The position numbers and the translations under genes are program-made. The notes below the pieces were generated by a model. The model worked only from the letters and a program-made list of their open reading frames with translations. It made no database searches and was not told the origin of the DNA. This document shows, in pieces, positions 26,054-33,985 of a stretch of 64,000 nt of DNA (positions are counted from its first letter, which is position 1; every line of letters begins with the position of its first letter). The DNA lies in contig NZ_WNZY01000022.1 in the NCBI RefSeq assembly GCF_009725205.1, forward strand, positions 1-64,000. The letters run 5' to 3'. Source of the stretch: Paenibacillus timonensis (GTDB lineage Bacteria > Bacillota > Bacilli > Paenibacillales > Paenibacillaceae).

Positions 26054-29000
26054 CTAAATCATCAGAATTTCGCGAATTTCCCGCTCAGTTAGCACGGATA
26101 ACGTCTCCTGTCCTGGCTTTAGTACCTCTTCGACGAGGTTTTTTTTCTTTTGCTGCAGCTCGTACATTTTATCCTCCACGGTGCCTTGCGCGACCAGACG
26201 GATGACCTGAACGATATTTTTCTGTCCGATCCGATGGGCTCGGTCTGCGGCCTGTTGCTCGACCGCGGGATTCCACCATAAATCGTAGAGAATGACCGTA
26301 TCCGCGCCGGTCAGGTTTAAGCCGGTGCCGCCGGCCTTCAGCGAGATCAGGAACATGTCGCGTTCTCCGTCGTTAAATCGGTTGCAGAGCTCCACCCGTT
26401 CAGCCGCTGGGGTTTTTCCGTCGAGATAAAAGAAAGGTTGCCCCCGATAACCCAGCTCACGGCCGATAAGCCCAAGCATCTCCGTAAATTGGGAGAAAAT
26501 CAGCACGCGCTTGCCGGCGCTTTGGCATTCCTCAATCATTTCCATCAACTGATCGAACTTCGCCGAACCTCCGTCATACCCGTCGACGAACAGCGACGGG
26601 TGACAGCAAAGCTGCCGCAGCCGGGTCAACCCGGCTAAAATACGAATGCGGTTTTGACCGAAAGTGTCCTCGTCCAAATGTTTGAGTGTCTCCTGCTGCA
26701 GCTTGGCCAAATAGGCAAGGTACAGCTTCTTTTGTTCCGGGAGCAACTCCGAAGCCTGGAGGGACTCGATCTTCTCCGGAAGCTCCTTCAGCACGTCGAT
26801 TTTCAACCGCCGCAAGAGGAAGGGGCGAATTCGTTTCGCCACCGTCTCCCGGGATAGATCGTTAAACGCTTGCCGGCTTGGGAACAATTCGGGAAACACG
26901 GCGCTGAAGATCGACCACAATTCTTCCAGCGAATTTTCCACCGGGGTACCGGTCAAGGCGAACCGATATTTTGCCTGTAAGCTCTTCACCGCTTGGGCCG
27001 TTTGGCTGGCGTAATTTTTGAAGCTTTGGGCTTCGTCCAAAATCAACGTATGAAAGGACAGTTCGGCAAACTGTTCGATATCGCGGCGCAGTAACGGGTA
27101 GGAGGTGATGATCACATCCGCCTGCGACGCTTCACGCAGCGTCCGCACCCGTTCAGCTTTGCTCCCATCGGCGATGACCGCCTTGATATCCGGAGCGAAT
27201 TTCGTCAGCTCATTACGCCAGTTATATACCAACGAAGCAGGGGACACAATCAGCGCCGGCTGACCGGACTCGGCGATTTCCGGCAGTACCGAGACGAGGA
27301 AAGCGATGCTTTGCAGCGTCTTTCCTAGTCCCATATCGTCGGCGAGAATGCCGCCAAAGCGGTAGTGGGCCATCGTTTTCAGCCATTGGTAGCCATAGGC
27401 CTGGTAATCTCGAAGTACGTCGGAAAGCTGCGGCGGTACCGGAAAATCCAGATTGTCGGGATGCTGCAGGTTATGCAGCAGCTCACGGTAAGCTTTGCCG
27501 AGCTTCACCGTCCCGCCTTGTCCTTGGTCATCCCGGATGTGTAATCCACGAAGTACCGGCAGCCGGAACTCCGGTCCGTGGATCTCGCTTTGGCGCAAAC
27601 CGAATTCGTTTAAGAAGCGAACAATGTCCTGAAACTCCTCGCTTTCCAGCGGCATGAGCGCTCCATTGGGCATCCGGTAATAGCGACGTTTCTCCTCCAG
27701 AGCTTCTAGCAAGCCGCGGATTTCCGATTCACCGATGCCCGTCATGCTGAAGCGGAACTCCAACCAATCCGTTCGCTCGTCCACCTCAACGGAAATTTTC
27801 GGCGGACGAAGATCAGGAATCAGCCGCGTTTTGACAGCCGAGGTCGCATAGATCTCCGCCAGCTTCTCGAGTTCCGGCATGACATGGTACAGGAACTCGT
27901 ATTCCGCCTCCTCATTGTCGAGAAAATAGGCGCTTTCCGTTCGCGCAAACAAGCCGGACTCCATCAAATCGAGGATTTCCCGCTCCCGTTCACCATCGCG
28001 AAGGAGAATCAAATCGGTCCCTCTCTTTGAGCCAGGCTCTTCCAAGGGGTTGAACACAACATCCCCGTATTGGAATTCCAAGCCGGCCAGCAATCGATCT
28101 TTGACCCGGTCGAGATACACCCGGGCTTTTAACTGAGTTCGTACCATACGAGAAGCGACTTTTTGCTCAACGTTTACCGATCCAAGCTTCATCAGACCAG
28201 GCAGCACCCGTTCTACGAAAGGCTCAATTTGATCGGGCGAGATCAGGATATGCTGCTTCCGGGCGGTTGCGAGCATATGCTTCATCTCGGCGAGACGACG
28301 GGTTTGCGCCGGCGGTCGCCGGATAAGCTTGCCTTCCGACAGAATGACGCCGTAGGCATCCAACACCGTCACCTCATCGAGGCCCTGTGCGGAAAATTGA
28401 TAGCTTTCGTCACCGGACTGACCAAGCTCAAAACTTAACGGCAAGGTTTCGTTCGTCACCGTTAGGCCCGGCCATATTTGGCCGTCATGTTCCAAATGCA
28501 CGAGTGGTGCCTGAGTTAGCAGGGGAAGAAGACCGTCCCAAAAAAACGGCGGCACCGGCAGCAATCGATCGGAGTGACCGTAGGATTTGGCGGTGTATCC
28601 CCCTAAGCTTTCCTGGTACATCTGCTCATTACGCTGGATCTCCGCTAGTTTCTGCAGGATCGCTTCATCCTCCGGCCTGAAGGCGTAACGTTCCGGATCG
28701 TAATTAAAATGCTTGGAGAAGCTGTACGGCTCGCGCCGCGAGATTTTATCGAGAAAATCACGAATGTTCTTGACGATGTAAAGCCGCTTCTCGCCGATCT
28801 TTAGCTCCAGTCCGAGCAAGTATTTACGATATCCGTAAGGCACCGGTCGGAGCGTAAATTCGGCTTCCAGCGGCGTCCGCTGGTCGAACCTCACTCCTGT
28901 CCGGAGCGGCGGCTGGGCGTTCTCTTCGAACAAGCGTATCATATCTCGTGCGATCCAGATATCGCGGGAGGGGATGTCGCCGGGTTGTTTCTTCTGCATC

Positions 29001-29395
29001 ATGCTTAAAGATTCGTTCCAAGCCTCCCCTGCGAAATTCAGGTCGTCGCCCTGCGTCCAGTCCTCTTGCAGTAATGACCGGGAGGGACGAACCGGTGCCT
29101 TGCCGCCCTGCAGCATGTCGTGCACTCCGAGCAAGACGGCGGCAATATGTTTGCAGTAGTTATTATAAGAGTAGAAGGCGGGGCAATTGCATTCTGCATG
29201 CACGTCGCCGTGTTGATCGATCTGCAGCGCAACATGATAGTGGCCGGTCCCGGACACCGCCGCTTCATAAACGCGGGAGCCGTGGTCCATTCGGAGGAAG
29301 GTTACCTTGCCGGTTCGGTAATAAGCCTCTCCGCGCTCGTAAGCGATTCGGCCGCATAACAATTTGATGACGCGCTGCGTTAATTGTAAGCTCAT
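26054..29395 (-). CDS. SWIM zinc-finger SNF2/Rad54-family helicase-like ATPase
   Basis: The 1113-residue protein starts with a SWIM finger (CNCPAFYSYNNYCKHIAAVL, about residues 69-85). A long family-specific region (bacterial SNF2-associated domain, about 90-620) and two RecA-like SNF2 domains follow. Motif I is ADDMGLGKTLQSIAFL (about 690), motif II LILDEAQSFKN (about 788), and motifs V-VI are LKAGGTGLNLTGADTVI and AADRAHRIGQ. All are intact. Such proteins are ATP-driven DNA translocases of unclear role, perhaps in transcription-complex recycling or repair. It stands alone between convergent and divergent neighbours with no nuclease or methylase partner. Confidence 0.94.
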   Translation of the reverse strand: MSLQLTQRVIKLLCGRIAYERGEAYYRTGKVTFLRMDHGSRVYEAAVSGTGHYHVALQIDQHGDVHAECNCPAFYSYNNYCKHIAAVLLGVHDMLQGGKAPVRPSRSLLQEDWTQGDDLNFAGEAWNESLSMMQKKQPGDIPSRDIWIARDMIRLFEENAQPPLRTGVRFDQRTPLEAEFTLRPVPYGYRKYLLGLELKIGEKRLYIVKNIRDFLDKISRREPYSFSKHFNYDPERYAFRPEDEAILQKLAEIQRNEQMYQESLGGYTAKSYGHSDRLLPVPPFFWDGLLPLLTQAPLVHLEHDGQIWPGLTVTNETLPLSFELGQSGDESYQFSAQGLDEVTVLDAYGVILSEGKLIRRPPAQTRRLAEMKHMLATARKQHILISPDQIEPFVERVLPGLMKLGSVNVEQKVASRMVRTQLKARVYLDRVKDRLLAGLEFQYGDVVFNPLEEPGSKRGTDLILLRDGEREREILDLMESGLFARTESAYFLDNEEAEYEFLYHVMPELEKLAEIYATSAVKTRLIPDLRPPKISVEVDERTDWLEFRFSMTGIGESEIRGLLEALEEKRRYYRMPNGALMPLESEEFQDIVRFLNEFGLRQSEIHGPEFRLPVLRGLHIRDDQGQGGTVKLGKAYRELLHNLQHPDNLDFPVPPQLSDVLRDYQAYGYQWLKTMAHYRFGGILADDMGLGKTLQSIAFLVSVLPEIAESGQPALIVSPASLVYNWRNELTKFAPDIKAVIADGSKAERVRTLREASQADVIITSYPLLRRDIEQFAELSFHTLILDEAQSFKNYASQTAQAVKSLQAKYRFALTGTPVENSLEELWSIFSAVFPELFPSRQAFNDLSRETVAKRIRPFLLRRLKIDVLKELPEKIESLQASELLPEQKKLYLAYLAKLQQETLKHLDEDTFGQNRIRILAGLTRLRQLCCHPSLFVDGYDGGSAKFDQLMEMIEECQSAGKRVLIFSQFTEMLGLIGRELGYRGQPFFYLDGKTPAAERVELCNRFNDGERDMFLISLKAGGTGLNLTGADTVILYDLWWNPAVEQQAADRAHRIGQKNIVQVIRLVAQGTVEDKMYELQQKKKNLVEEVLKPGQETLSVLTEREIREILMI

Positions 29396-29594
29396 GGATT
29401 GATTCCTCTCTCGGTCATTTCCGTTCGTCAGGTGTTCGCCTTTTGTTCTCCTCTTATGATAACAGAAAAACGCCCGGTGAAAAACGAGGGGTTCTATCAG
29501 CCAGCTGTGAGGATAATATCACTACGGTTGCCATATTCTTTGCCCGTCCCTTAAGATAAGATGATGATGGATGACCAATTGGAGGGGACTAGGT

Positions 29595-30281
29595 GTGGAT
29601 ACCTTTGCCTGTATTTATATTCTTCGCGGCGACCCGTTTCGTCCCGGGACCTGCTTATATCTGGATCAAGAGGTGACGGAAATCGGGCGCACTTCTTCGG
29701 ATAACTTTCCGGATATGGCGTTCACGAACATTTTTATTTCCCGCAAGCATTTATTGATTCGGAAGGAAGGGGACCGGGCGGTTGCTTACGATATGGGAAG
29801 CCGCCATGGTACGGAGCTGAACGGGGTACGTATGATCGCGCATGCCCCGTACGTGCTTGAAACGAACGACATCCTGAAATTAGCGCGGGGTACGAGTGTA
29901 CTGCATTTTTCCTATTCGCCCGGGGAACAGACGCTGGAGTTTGAGCCGGTGGTTAGCTCGGCACATCCGGAGGCGCTGGAGGGACCGGTTACGATCCATT
30001 GGGAGAAACGCGAGTGTATCGTGGATGGGGTCAAAATCTCGATGTCCGAAAAAGAATATTTACTGCTCAGACTGCTACATGAGCACCCGAACCGCCTGGT
30101 GACGATTCACGACATCAAGCAAAAGGTGTGGTACGACCGCAATCCCGGCCCTGACGGGCTGCCGGATGTGACGATCGACGAGCTGACGACGCTGATCTAT
30201 CGGATTCGCAAGAAGTTTGGCCGAGACACGTTCCAGATCAATGCGATCCGAGGAAGCGGATATATATTAGAGACAGAGTAA
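29595..30281 (+). CDS. FHA domain-winged helix DNA-binding protein
   Basis: The 228-residue protein has an N-terminal FHA domain (about residues 20-110) with the phosphothreonine-binding pattern EIGR, ISRKHLLI and GSRHGTELNGV. An OmpR/PhoB-type winged helix follows (about 135-228; SEKEYLLLRLLHEHPNRLVT, DELTTLIYRIRKKFG, IRGSGYILE). This suggests a regulator whose DNA binding or partner choice depends on Ser/Thr phosphorylation. It is the reverse domain order of actinobacterial EmbR. A GTG start at 29595 is chosen because GGAGGGG lies seven bases upstream. The glycerophosphodiesterase-like gene follows after 33 bp and may be cotranscribed. Kinase partner and targets are unknown. Confidence 0.85.
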   Translation: MDTFACIYILRGDPFRPGTCLYLDQEVTEIGRTSSDNFPDMAFTNIFISRKHLLIRKEGDRAVAYDMGSRHGTELNGVRMIAHAPYVLETNDILKLARGTSVLHFSYSPGEQTLEFEPVVSSAHPEALEGPVTIHWEKRECIVDGVKISMSEKEYLLLRLLHEHPNRLVTIHDIKQKVWYDRNPGPDGLPDVTIDELTTLIYRIRKKFGRDTFQINAIRGSGYILETE

Positions 30282-30314
30282 GATTTGGATGGGGAGGATC
30301 GGGGGGGAAATGGT

Positions 30315-31310
30315 TTGCGTAAGATCAGGAATATTTTTAGAACTAGAACGTTTTGGATTGTGCTTCTCTTTATCGCATTCGTTTATTTGAACAATACGCC
30401 GCATTTGATCGCCGCCCGCGACGGTGAGGCGAAGCTGTTAGCCCACCGCGGGCTGGCGCAAACCTTCCCGATGGAAGGGATTGAGAACGATACGTGTACA
30501 GCCGAGCGGATTTACGAGCCGGAGCATGAGTATCTAGAGAACACGCTGCCTTCCATGGAAGCGGCGTTTGCGGCAGGCGCGGACATGGTGGAGCTGGATC
30601 TAAAGCCGACCAAGGATGAGCAATTCGCCGTGTTCCACGATTGGACTTTGGATTGCCGGACGAATGCCGAAGGAACAACCAAGGACTACACGATGGCCGA
30701 GCTGAAAATGCTGGACATCGGTTACGGATATACGGCCGATCAAGGCAAGACGTATCCGTTCCGTGGCAAGGGCGTTGGGCTGATGCCCTCGTTGCCCGAG
30801 GTTGTGGAGCATTTTTCGGGTAAAGCTCTATTGTTGCACATCAAGAGCGACGACCCCGAGGAAGGTAGGCAACTTGCCGCTTACCTCTCTACCCTAAAGA
30901 AGGAAGAGCGGGACTTGCTGACTGTTTACGGCGGTGACCAACCGATCGCCGTCTTAAAGGAACTGCTGCCGGATACACGAGTCATGTCCAAAGCGACGTT
31001 GAAACAGTGTCTATTGTCTTACGAAGCTTCCGGATGGTCGGGATACATCCCCGACGCTTGTCGAAACACCGAGCTGCACATCCCTGAGAAAATCGCGCCT
31101 TGGCTGTGGGGATGGCCGGATAAATTCCTGAGCCGCATGGAACGGGCGAACACGCGCGTCATCCTGGTTGGCGGCGACGGCAGCGACTTCTCCAGCGGCT
31201 TCGATACGCCGGAGGATGTCAAGCGACTGCCGGCGGGGTATACCGGTTGGATTTGGACGAACCGAATCGACCGGATTGCCGCAGCGGTCCGAAGAGATTC
31301 TCCCGACTGA
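30315..31310 (+). CDS. Membrane-anchored glycerophosphodiester phosphodiesterase-family protein
   Basis: The 331-residue product has one N-terminal membrane segment (FWIVLLFIAFVYLNN) and an extracellular GDPD-like TIM barrel. The catalytic pattern is present: LLAHRGLAQ, ENTLPSMEAAFAAGADMVEL, DLKPTKDEQFAVFHD. These enzymes split glycerophosphodiesters to glycerol-3-phosphate and alcohol. A TTG start at 30315 after a G-rich ribosome site is my best choice; an in-frame TTG at 30285 has none. The family's C-terminal barrel is less canonical (it contains WLWGWPDKFLSRMERANTRV), so the substrate may differ. Confidence 0.8.
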   Translation: MRKIRNIFRTRTFWIVLLFIAFVYLNNTPHLIAARDGEAKLLAHRGLAQTFPMEGIENDTCTAERIYEPEHEYLENTLPSMEAAFAAGADMVELDLKPTKDEQFAVFHDWTLDCRTNAEGTTKDYTMAELKMLDIGYGYTADQGKTYPFRGKGVGLMPSLPEVVEHFSGKALLLHIKSDDPEEGRQLAAYLSTLKKEERDLLTVYGGDQPIAVLKELLPDTRVMSKATLKQCLLSYEASGWSGYIPDACRNTELHIPEKIAPWLWGWPDKFLSRMERANTRVILVGGDGSDFSSGFDTPEDVKRLPAGYTGWIWTNRIDRIAAAVRRDSPD

Positions 31311-31329
31311 AGATCACAACAAGTGAATG

Positions 31330-31371
31330 GCCGTCCCAAAGTCTGTAACTCGACTTTGGGACGGCTTTTTT
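31330..31371 (+). terminator. Strong terminator after FHA-GDPD genes
   Basis: A perfect 14-bp stem, GCCGTCCCAAAGTC with GACTTTGGGACGGC, and an 8-base loop are followed by six T. Confidence 0.93.
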
Positions 31372-31379
31372 ATACTTTT

Positions 31380-31407
31380 TTTAGATTTCGTTTAGAAGCG
31401 TTTTAGA
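31380..31407 (+). promoter_or_regulatory. Three TTTAGA direct repeats at 11-bp spacing, likely response-regulator sites
   Basis: TTTAGA occurs at 31380, 31391 and 31402, each separated by five bases, giving one repeat per helical turn on the same face. OmpR/PhoB-class regulators bind tandem half-sites with this 11-bp period. A -10-like TATAAA (31423-31428) follows, with no good -35, as expected of an activated promoter. The OmpR-type regulator encoded at 35506-36198 is the obvious candidate. Confidence 0.7.
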
Positions 31408-31462
31408 GCCGGGGGCTAAGCTTATAAAGGAAAGACAAAACCTTACGGAAAGGAAGAAGAAG

Positions 31463-32407
31463 ATGAACCAAAAATGGATGAAGCGAGGAGCGGTGTTCGG
31501 AATCGGGGCCGCCCTGCTGCTCGGCAGCGGATTGTCTGCCATGGCGGGAACGTCGGGGTACGAAACTTATAAGTCCGCGATCAAACAGACGTATACCGCG
31601 TCAAGCTTGACCAACCAAGGAAGCATTGTCGTGACCGACAACGGCAAGACCATTGCGAACGCGAAGTTGGAGGTCAAACTGAACAAGGAGAAGGATACCC
31701 TGAGTGCTAACATTGAGGTAACCGGGGCTTCGGGAACCCAGACGTTCCAAGCGTATAAGCAAGACGGAAAAATGGTGTTCGTTGGCGGCGACGATGCCGA
31801 CATTTATCGAGTTCTGCCCCTTGCAGAAGAGGAGAAGCGGTTCGGTGATGGGGACTTTGATCCTCCGCAGCATGCAGAACAATTGATGGAAGCTTTAGTG
31901 GGCAACATCACGGATTTGGCTACGGTGCAGGAACTGCCATCCGGCGGCAAACAAACCTCGCTGCATTTAACCGGCAGTCAAATTCCAGCGATCGTGCAAG
32001 CGGTAGGCTCCCTCGCAGCCGGGCATATGGCAACGGCCGACAAAATGATGGCTGAAGACGGCCAGAATGCGCACATGGGACACGGGATGACCGGAGCACC
32101 TTCTACAGGAATGATGTCGATGCATCCTTCTCTGACGGATTTCGATTTTCCGGTGTTAACGAAGGACGTGAAGGTGGAGGATATCCGTTTTGACGCGGAG
32201 ATCAACAAGGAACAATATGTAGAACACCAGCAAGGACAAATACTCGTGCGGGGAACAGACGACGCAGGACAAACGCATGAACTCATCGTCAAAGCCAGCT
32301 TTGATCTGTCCGGGTTTGGACAAACAACGCCGGATACCGTGGACTTGACCGGGAAGCAGGTCGAAACGATCGAACGCCAGGAACATATGCCGCATTGGCA
32401 TCGATAA
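31463..32407 (+). CDS. Secreted Met/His-rich protein of unknown function
   Basis: The 314-residue protein has a signal peptide (basic MNQKWMKRGA, then a hydrophobic core, cleaved near SAMA-GT). I recognise no established family. Residues 30-180 look like a beta-rich domain with charged repeats (SIVVTDNGKTIANAKLEVKL). Residues 188-221 hold 8 Met and 4 His (HMGHGMTG and GMMSMHPS), and the C-terminus is EHMPHWHR, which suggests metal binding, for example copper. AAGGAAGAAG precedes the ATG. It is the first gene behind the TTTAGA repeats, followed by ABC exporter and two-component genes. This suggests a stress-response or sensing accessory. The metal role is inference. Confidence 0.85.
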   Translation: MNQKWMKRGAVFGIGAALLLGSGLSAMAGTSGYETYKSAIKQTYTASSLTNQGSIVVTDNGKTIANAKLEVKLNKEKDTLSANIEVTGASGTQTFQAYKQDGKMVFVGGDDADIYRVLPLAEEEKRFGDGDFDPPQHAEQLMEALVGNITDLATVQELPSGGKQTSLHLTGSQIPAIVQAVGSLAAGHMATADKMMAEDGQNAHMGHGMTGAPSTGMMSMHPSLTDFDFPVLTKDVKVEDIRFDAEINKEQYVEHQQGQILVRGTDDAGQTHELIVKASFDLSGFGQTTPDTVDLTGKQVETIERQEHMPHWHR

Positions 32408-32419
32408 TCATGGAGTTAC

Positions 32420-32452
32420 CGGGTGTCGGGCCAGGCGGCCCGGCATCATTTT
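32420..32452 (+). terminator. Weak terminator or attenuator
   Basis: GTGTCGGGCC pairs with GGCCCGGCATC across a short loop, and ATTTTCT follows. It may reduce readthrough from the secreted-protein gene into the ABC genes. Confidence 0.55.
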
Positions 32453-32481
32453 CTAGAATGGATCGATAGGAGTTGGTAGAT

Positions 32482-33231
32482 GTGGAGACGATTTTGGAGG
32501 CACTAAGGGTTAGCAAACGTTTCGGCAACGGACGCGGAATCGGCCAGGTAAGTCTGAACGTCAAAGCTGGGGACATCGTTGGGCTGTTCGGGCAAAATGG
32601 GGCTGGTAAAACAACCCTGCTCAAGGCGATGACGGGCCTATGCCGTCCCGACGAAGGAACCATTCGGCTATTCGGCTACGATTTGAATACCCACTTCGAG
32701 CAGGCGATGGACCGTGTCGGATGCGTGATCGAGGCGGCGGATGCGTACGACTATATGACGGGGAAGCAGAACCTTCGTCAAGCTGCCCGCTACTATCCGG
32801 ATGTACCGGCTTCGAGGATCGAGGAAGTACTGGAGATGACGGGGTTGTCGCCTTATCAGAACGAACGGGCGAAGCACTATTCGTTAGGGATGAAGCAGCG
32901 TCTGGCGCTAGCGGCAGCCTTGCTGCCTGAGCCGCGGCTTGTGATCCTCGATGAACCGACGAACGGGCTGGATATTGAAGGAATGGTGGAGCTTCGCGGA
33001 ACGATTTCCAGGTTGGCACGTGAAGAGGGGATTGCTTTTGTGATCTCCAGCCATATGCTAAGCCATCTTGAACCGATCGTGACTACAGTTGGAATCCTTC
33101 ACCGCGGGGATTTGATTCGTTTTGGCCGCCGTTTTGAATTGGTGCCGCCGGACGTGACGTTGGAAGATTACTATTTGGATGCGATCCAATCAGGGAAAGG
33201 AGAAGATCTACATGAACGCACTGCTGGCTAG
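32482..33231 (+). CDS. ABC transporter ATP-binding protein
   Basis: The 249-residue ATPase has Walker A GLFGQNGAGKTTLLKAM, signature KHYSLGMKQRLALAAAL, Walker B RLVILDEPTNGLD and the H-loop SSHML. It is the CcmA/bacitracin-immunity-like class that pairs with ABC-2 permeases. The GTG start at 32482 has TAGGAG nine bases upstream; the in-frame TTG at 32473 touches the ribosome site. It overlaps the permease gene by 20 bp, so translation is probably coupled. Confidence 0.92.
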   Translation: METILEALRVSKRFGNGRGIGQVSLNVKAGDIVGLFGQNGAGKTTLLKAMTGLCRPDEGTIRLFGYDLNTHFEQAMDRVGCVIEAADAYDYMTGKQNLRQAARYYPDVPASRIEEVLEMTGLSPYQNERAKHYSLGMKQRLALAAALLPEPRLVILDEPTNGLDIEGMVELRGTISRLAREEGIAFVISSHMLSHLEPIVTTVGILHRGDLIRFGRRFELVPPDVTLEDYYLDAIQSGKGEDLHERTAG

Positions 33232-33961
33232 CTGGCGTAACGAGGTGGAGAAACTGTGGTTGCGAAAAAGAACCAAGGCGGTTCTGGCGCTGGCCATCCT
33301 AGTTCCGGTGGTTTTAACACTAGGCATCTCATCTCTTGGCCGTATGATGGGGCTGACTGCCGCGCTCGGAGGGCAGGTCTCCATAATCACCCTGAATCTG
33401 CTAACCGGGTTCTTGCTCCCGCTCTATTTGTTTATCTCGGCTGCCGATTTGTTTCCCGGCGAGACAGCCGCTCGAACGATGAAATTAACACTGGTGCGCC
33501 CCGTGACTCGCGCCAAGCTGTTCGCGGCCAAGGCGTTGGCGCTCTGCTCGGCTGCAGCAGCGATCTTAGCCGCAGCCGGAGTGACTTCCGCGGTCTGCGG
33601 TCTGCTGACGTTCTCATCATCATTGATGCTGGAATGGACGGATAACCTGATCGCCTATGCGGTGTCCGTTGTTCCTATGGCGGTACTTGGTCTCATCGCG
33701 GTATGGATTGCGATGTTCTTCTCAAATAGCGCCGCTGCTCTGGGCTCCATGATTGTCGTATTCGCCGCCGCGAAGCTGCTGCCGATTCTGTTCCCGGCGA
33801 TTGCGATCTGGTCGCCGTTTGCCTACACAGATTGGTACGCATCATGGATGGGTAACGGAGCCGGGATCGGCAAATTGCTGCAATCGTTTTTCATTTTGCT
33901 CGCTTATAGTATGATGGCATATGTAAGCAGCGTCACCCGATTTGAGCGCAAGTCATTCTGA
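33212..33961 (+). CDS. ABC-2 type permease
   Basis: The 249-residue protein has about six membrane segments. It starts MNALLASWRNEVEKLWLRKR, which is typical of ABC-2 permeases such as YtrC/EcsB-like or bacteriocin-immunity proteins. AAGGAG lies upstream of ATG 33212, within the end of the ATPase gene. With the preceding ATPase it forms an exporter or lipid-level stress transporter. Substrate unknown. The kinase gene follows after 24 bp. Confidence 0.88.
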   Translation: MNALLASWRNEVEKLWLRKRTKAVLALAILVPVVLTLGISSLGRMMGLTAALGGQVSIITLNLLTGFLLPLYLFISAADLFPGETAARTMKLTLVRPVTRAKLFAAKALALCSAAAAILAAAGVTSAVCGLLTFSSSLMLEWTDNLIAYAVSVVPMAVLGLIAVWIAMFFSNSAAALGSMIVVFAAAKLLPILFPAIAIWSPFAYTDWYASWMGNGAGIGKLLQSFFILLAYSMMAYVSSVTRFERKSF

Positions 33962-33985
33962 TCTCCTTGAAAGGAACCGCCTCTG

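Noticed and set aside
26054-29395. SNF2 protein as part of a phage-defence system such as DISARM
   Set aside because: No methylase, DUF1998, PLD nuclease or other partner lies next to it; the neighbours are a GH8 gene and an FHA regulator. The SWIM-SNF2 layout is common as a lone chromosomal gene in Firmicutes.
32420-32452. Riboswitch or RNA gene between the secreted protein and ABC genes
   Set aside because: Only a simple GC-rich hairpin with a short T tract is visible; attenuator is the simpler reading.
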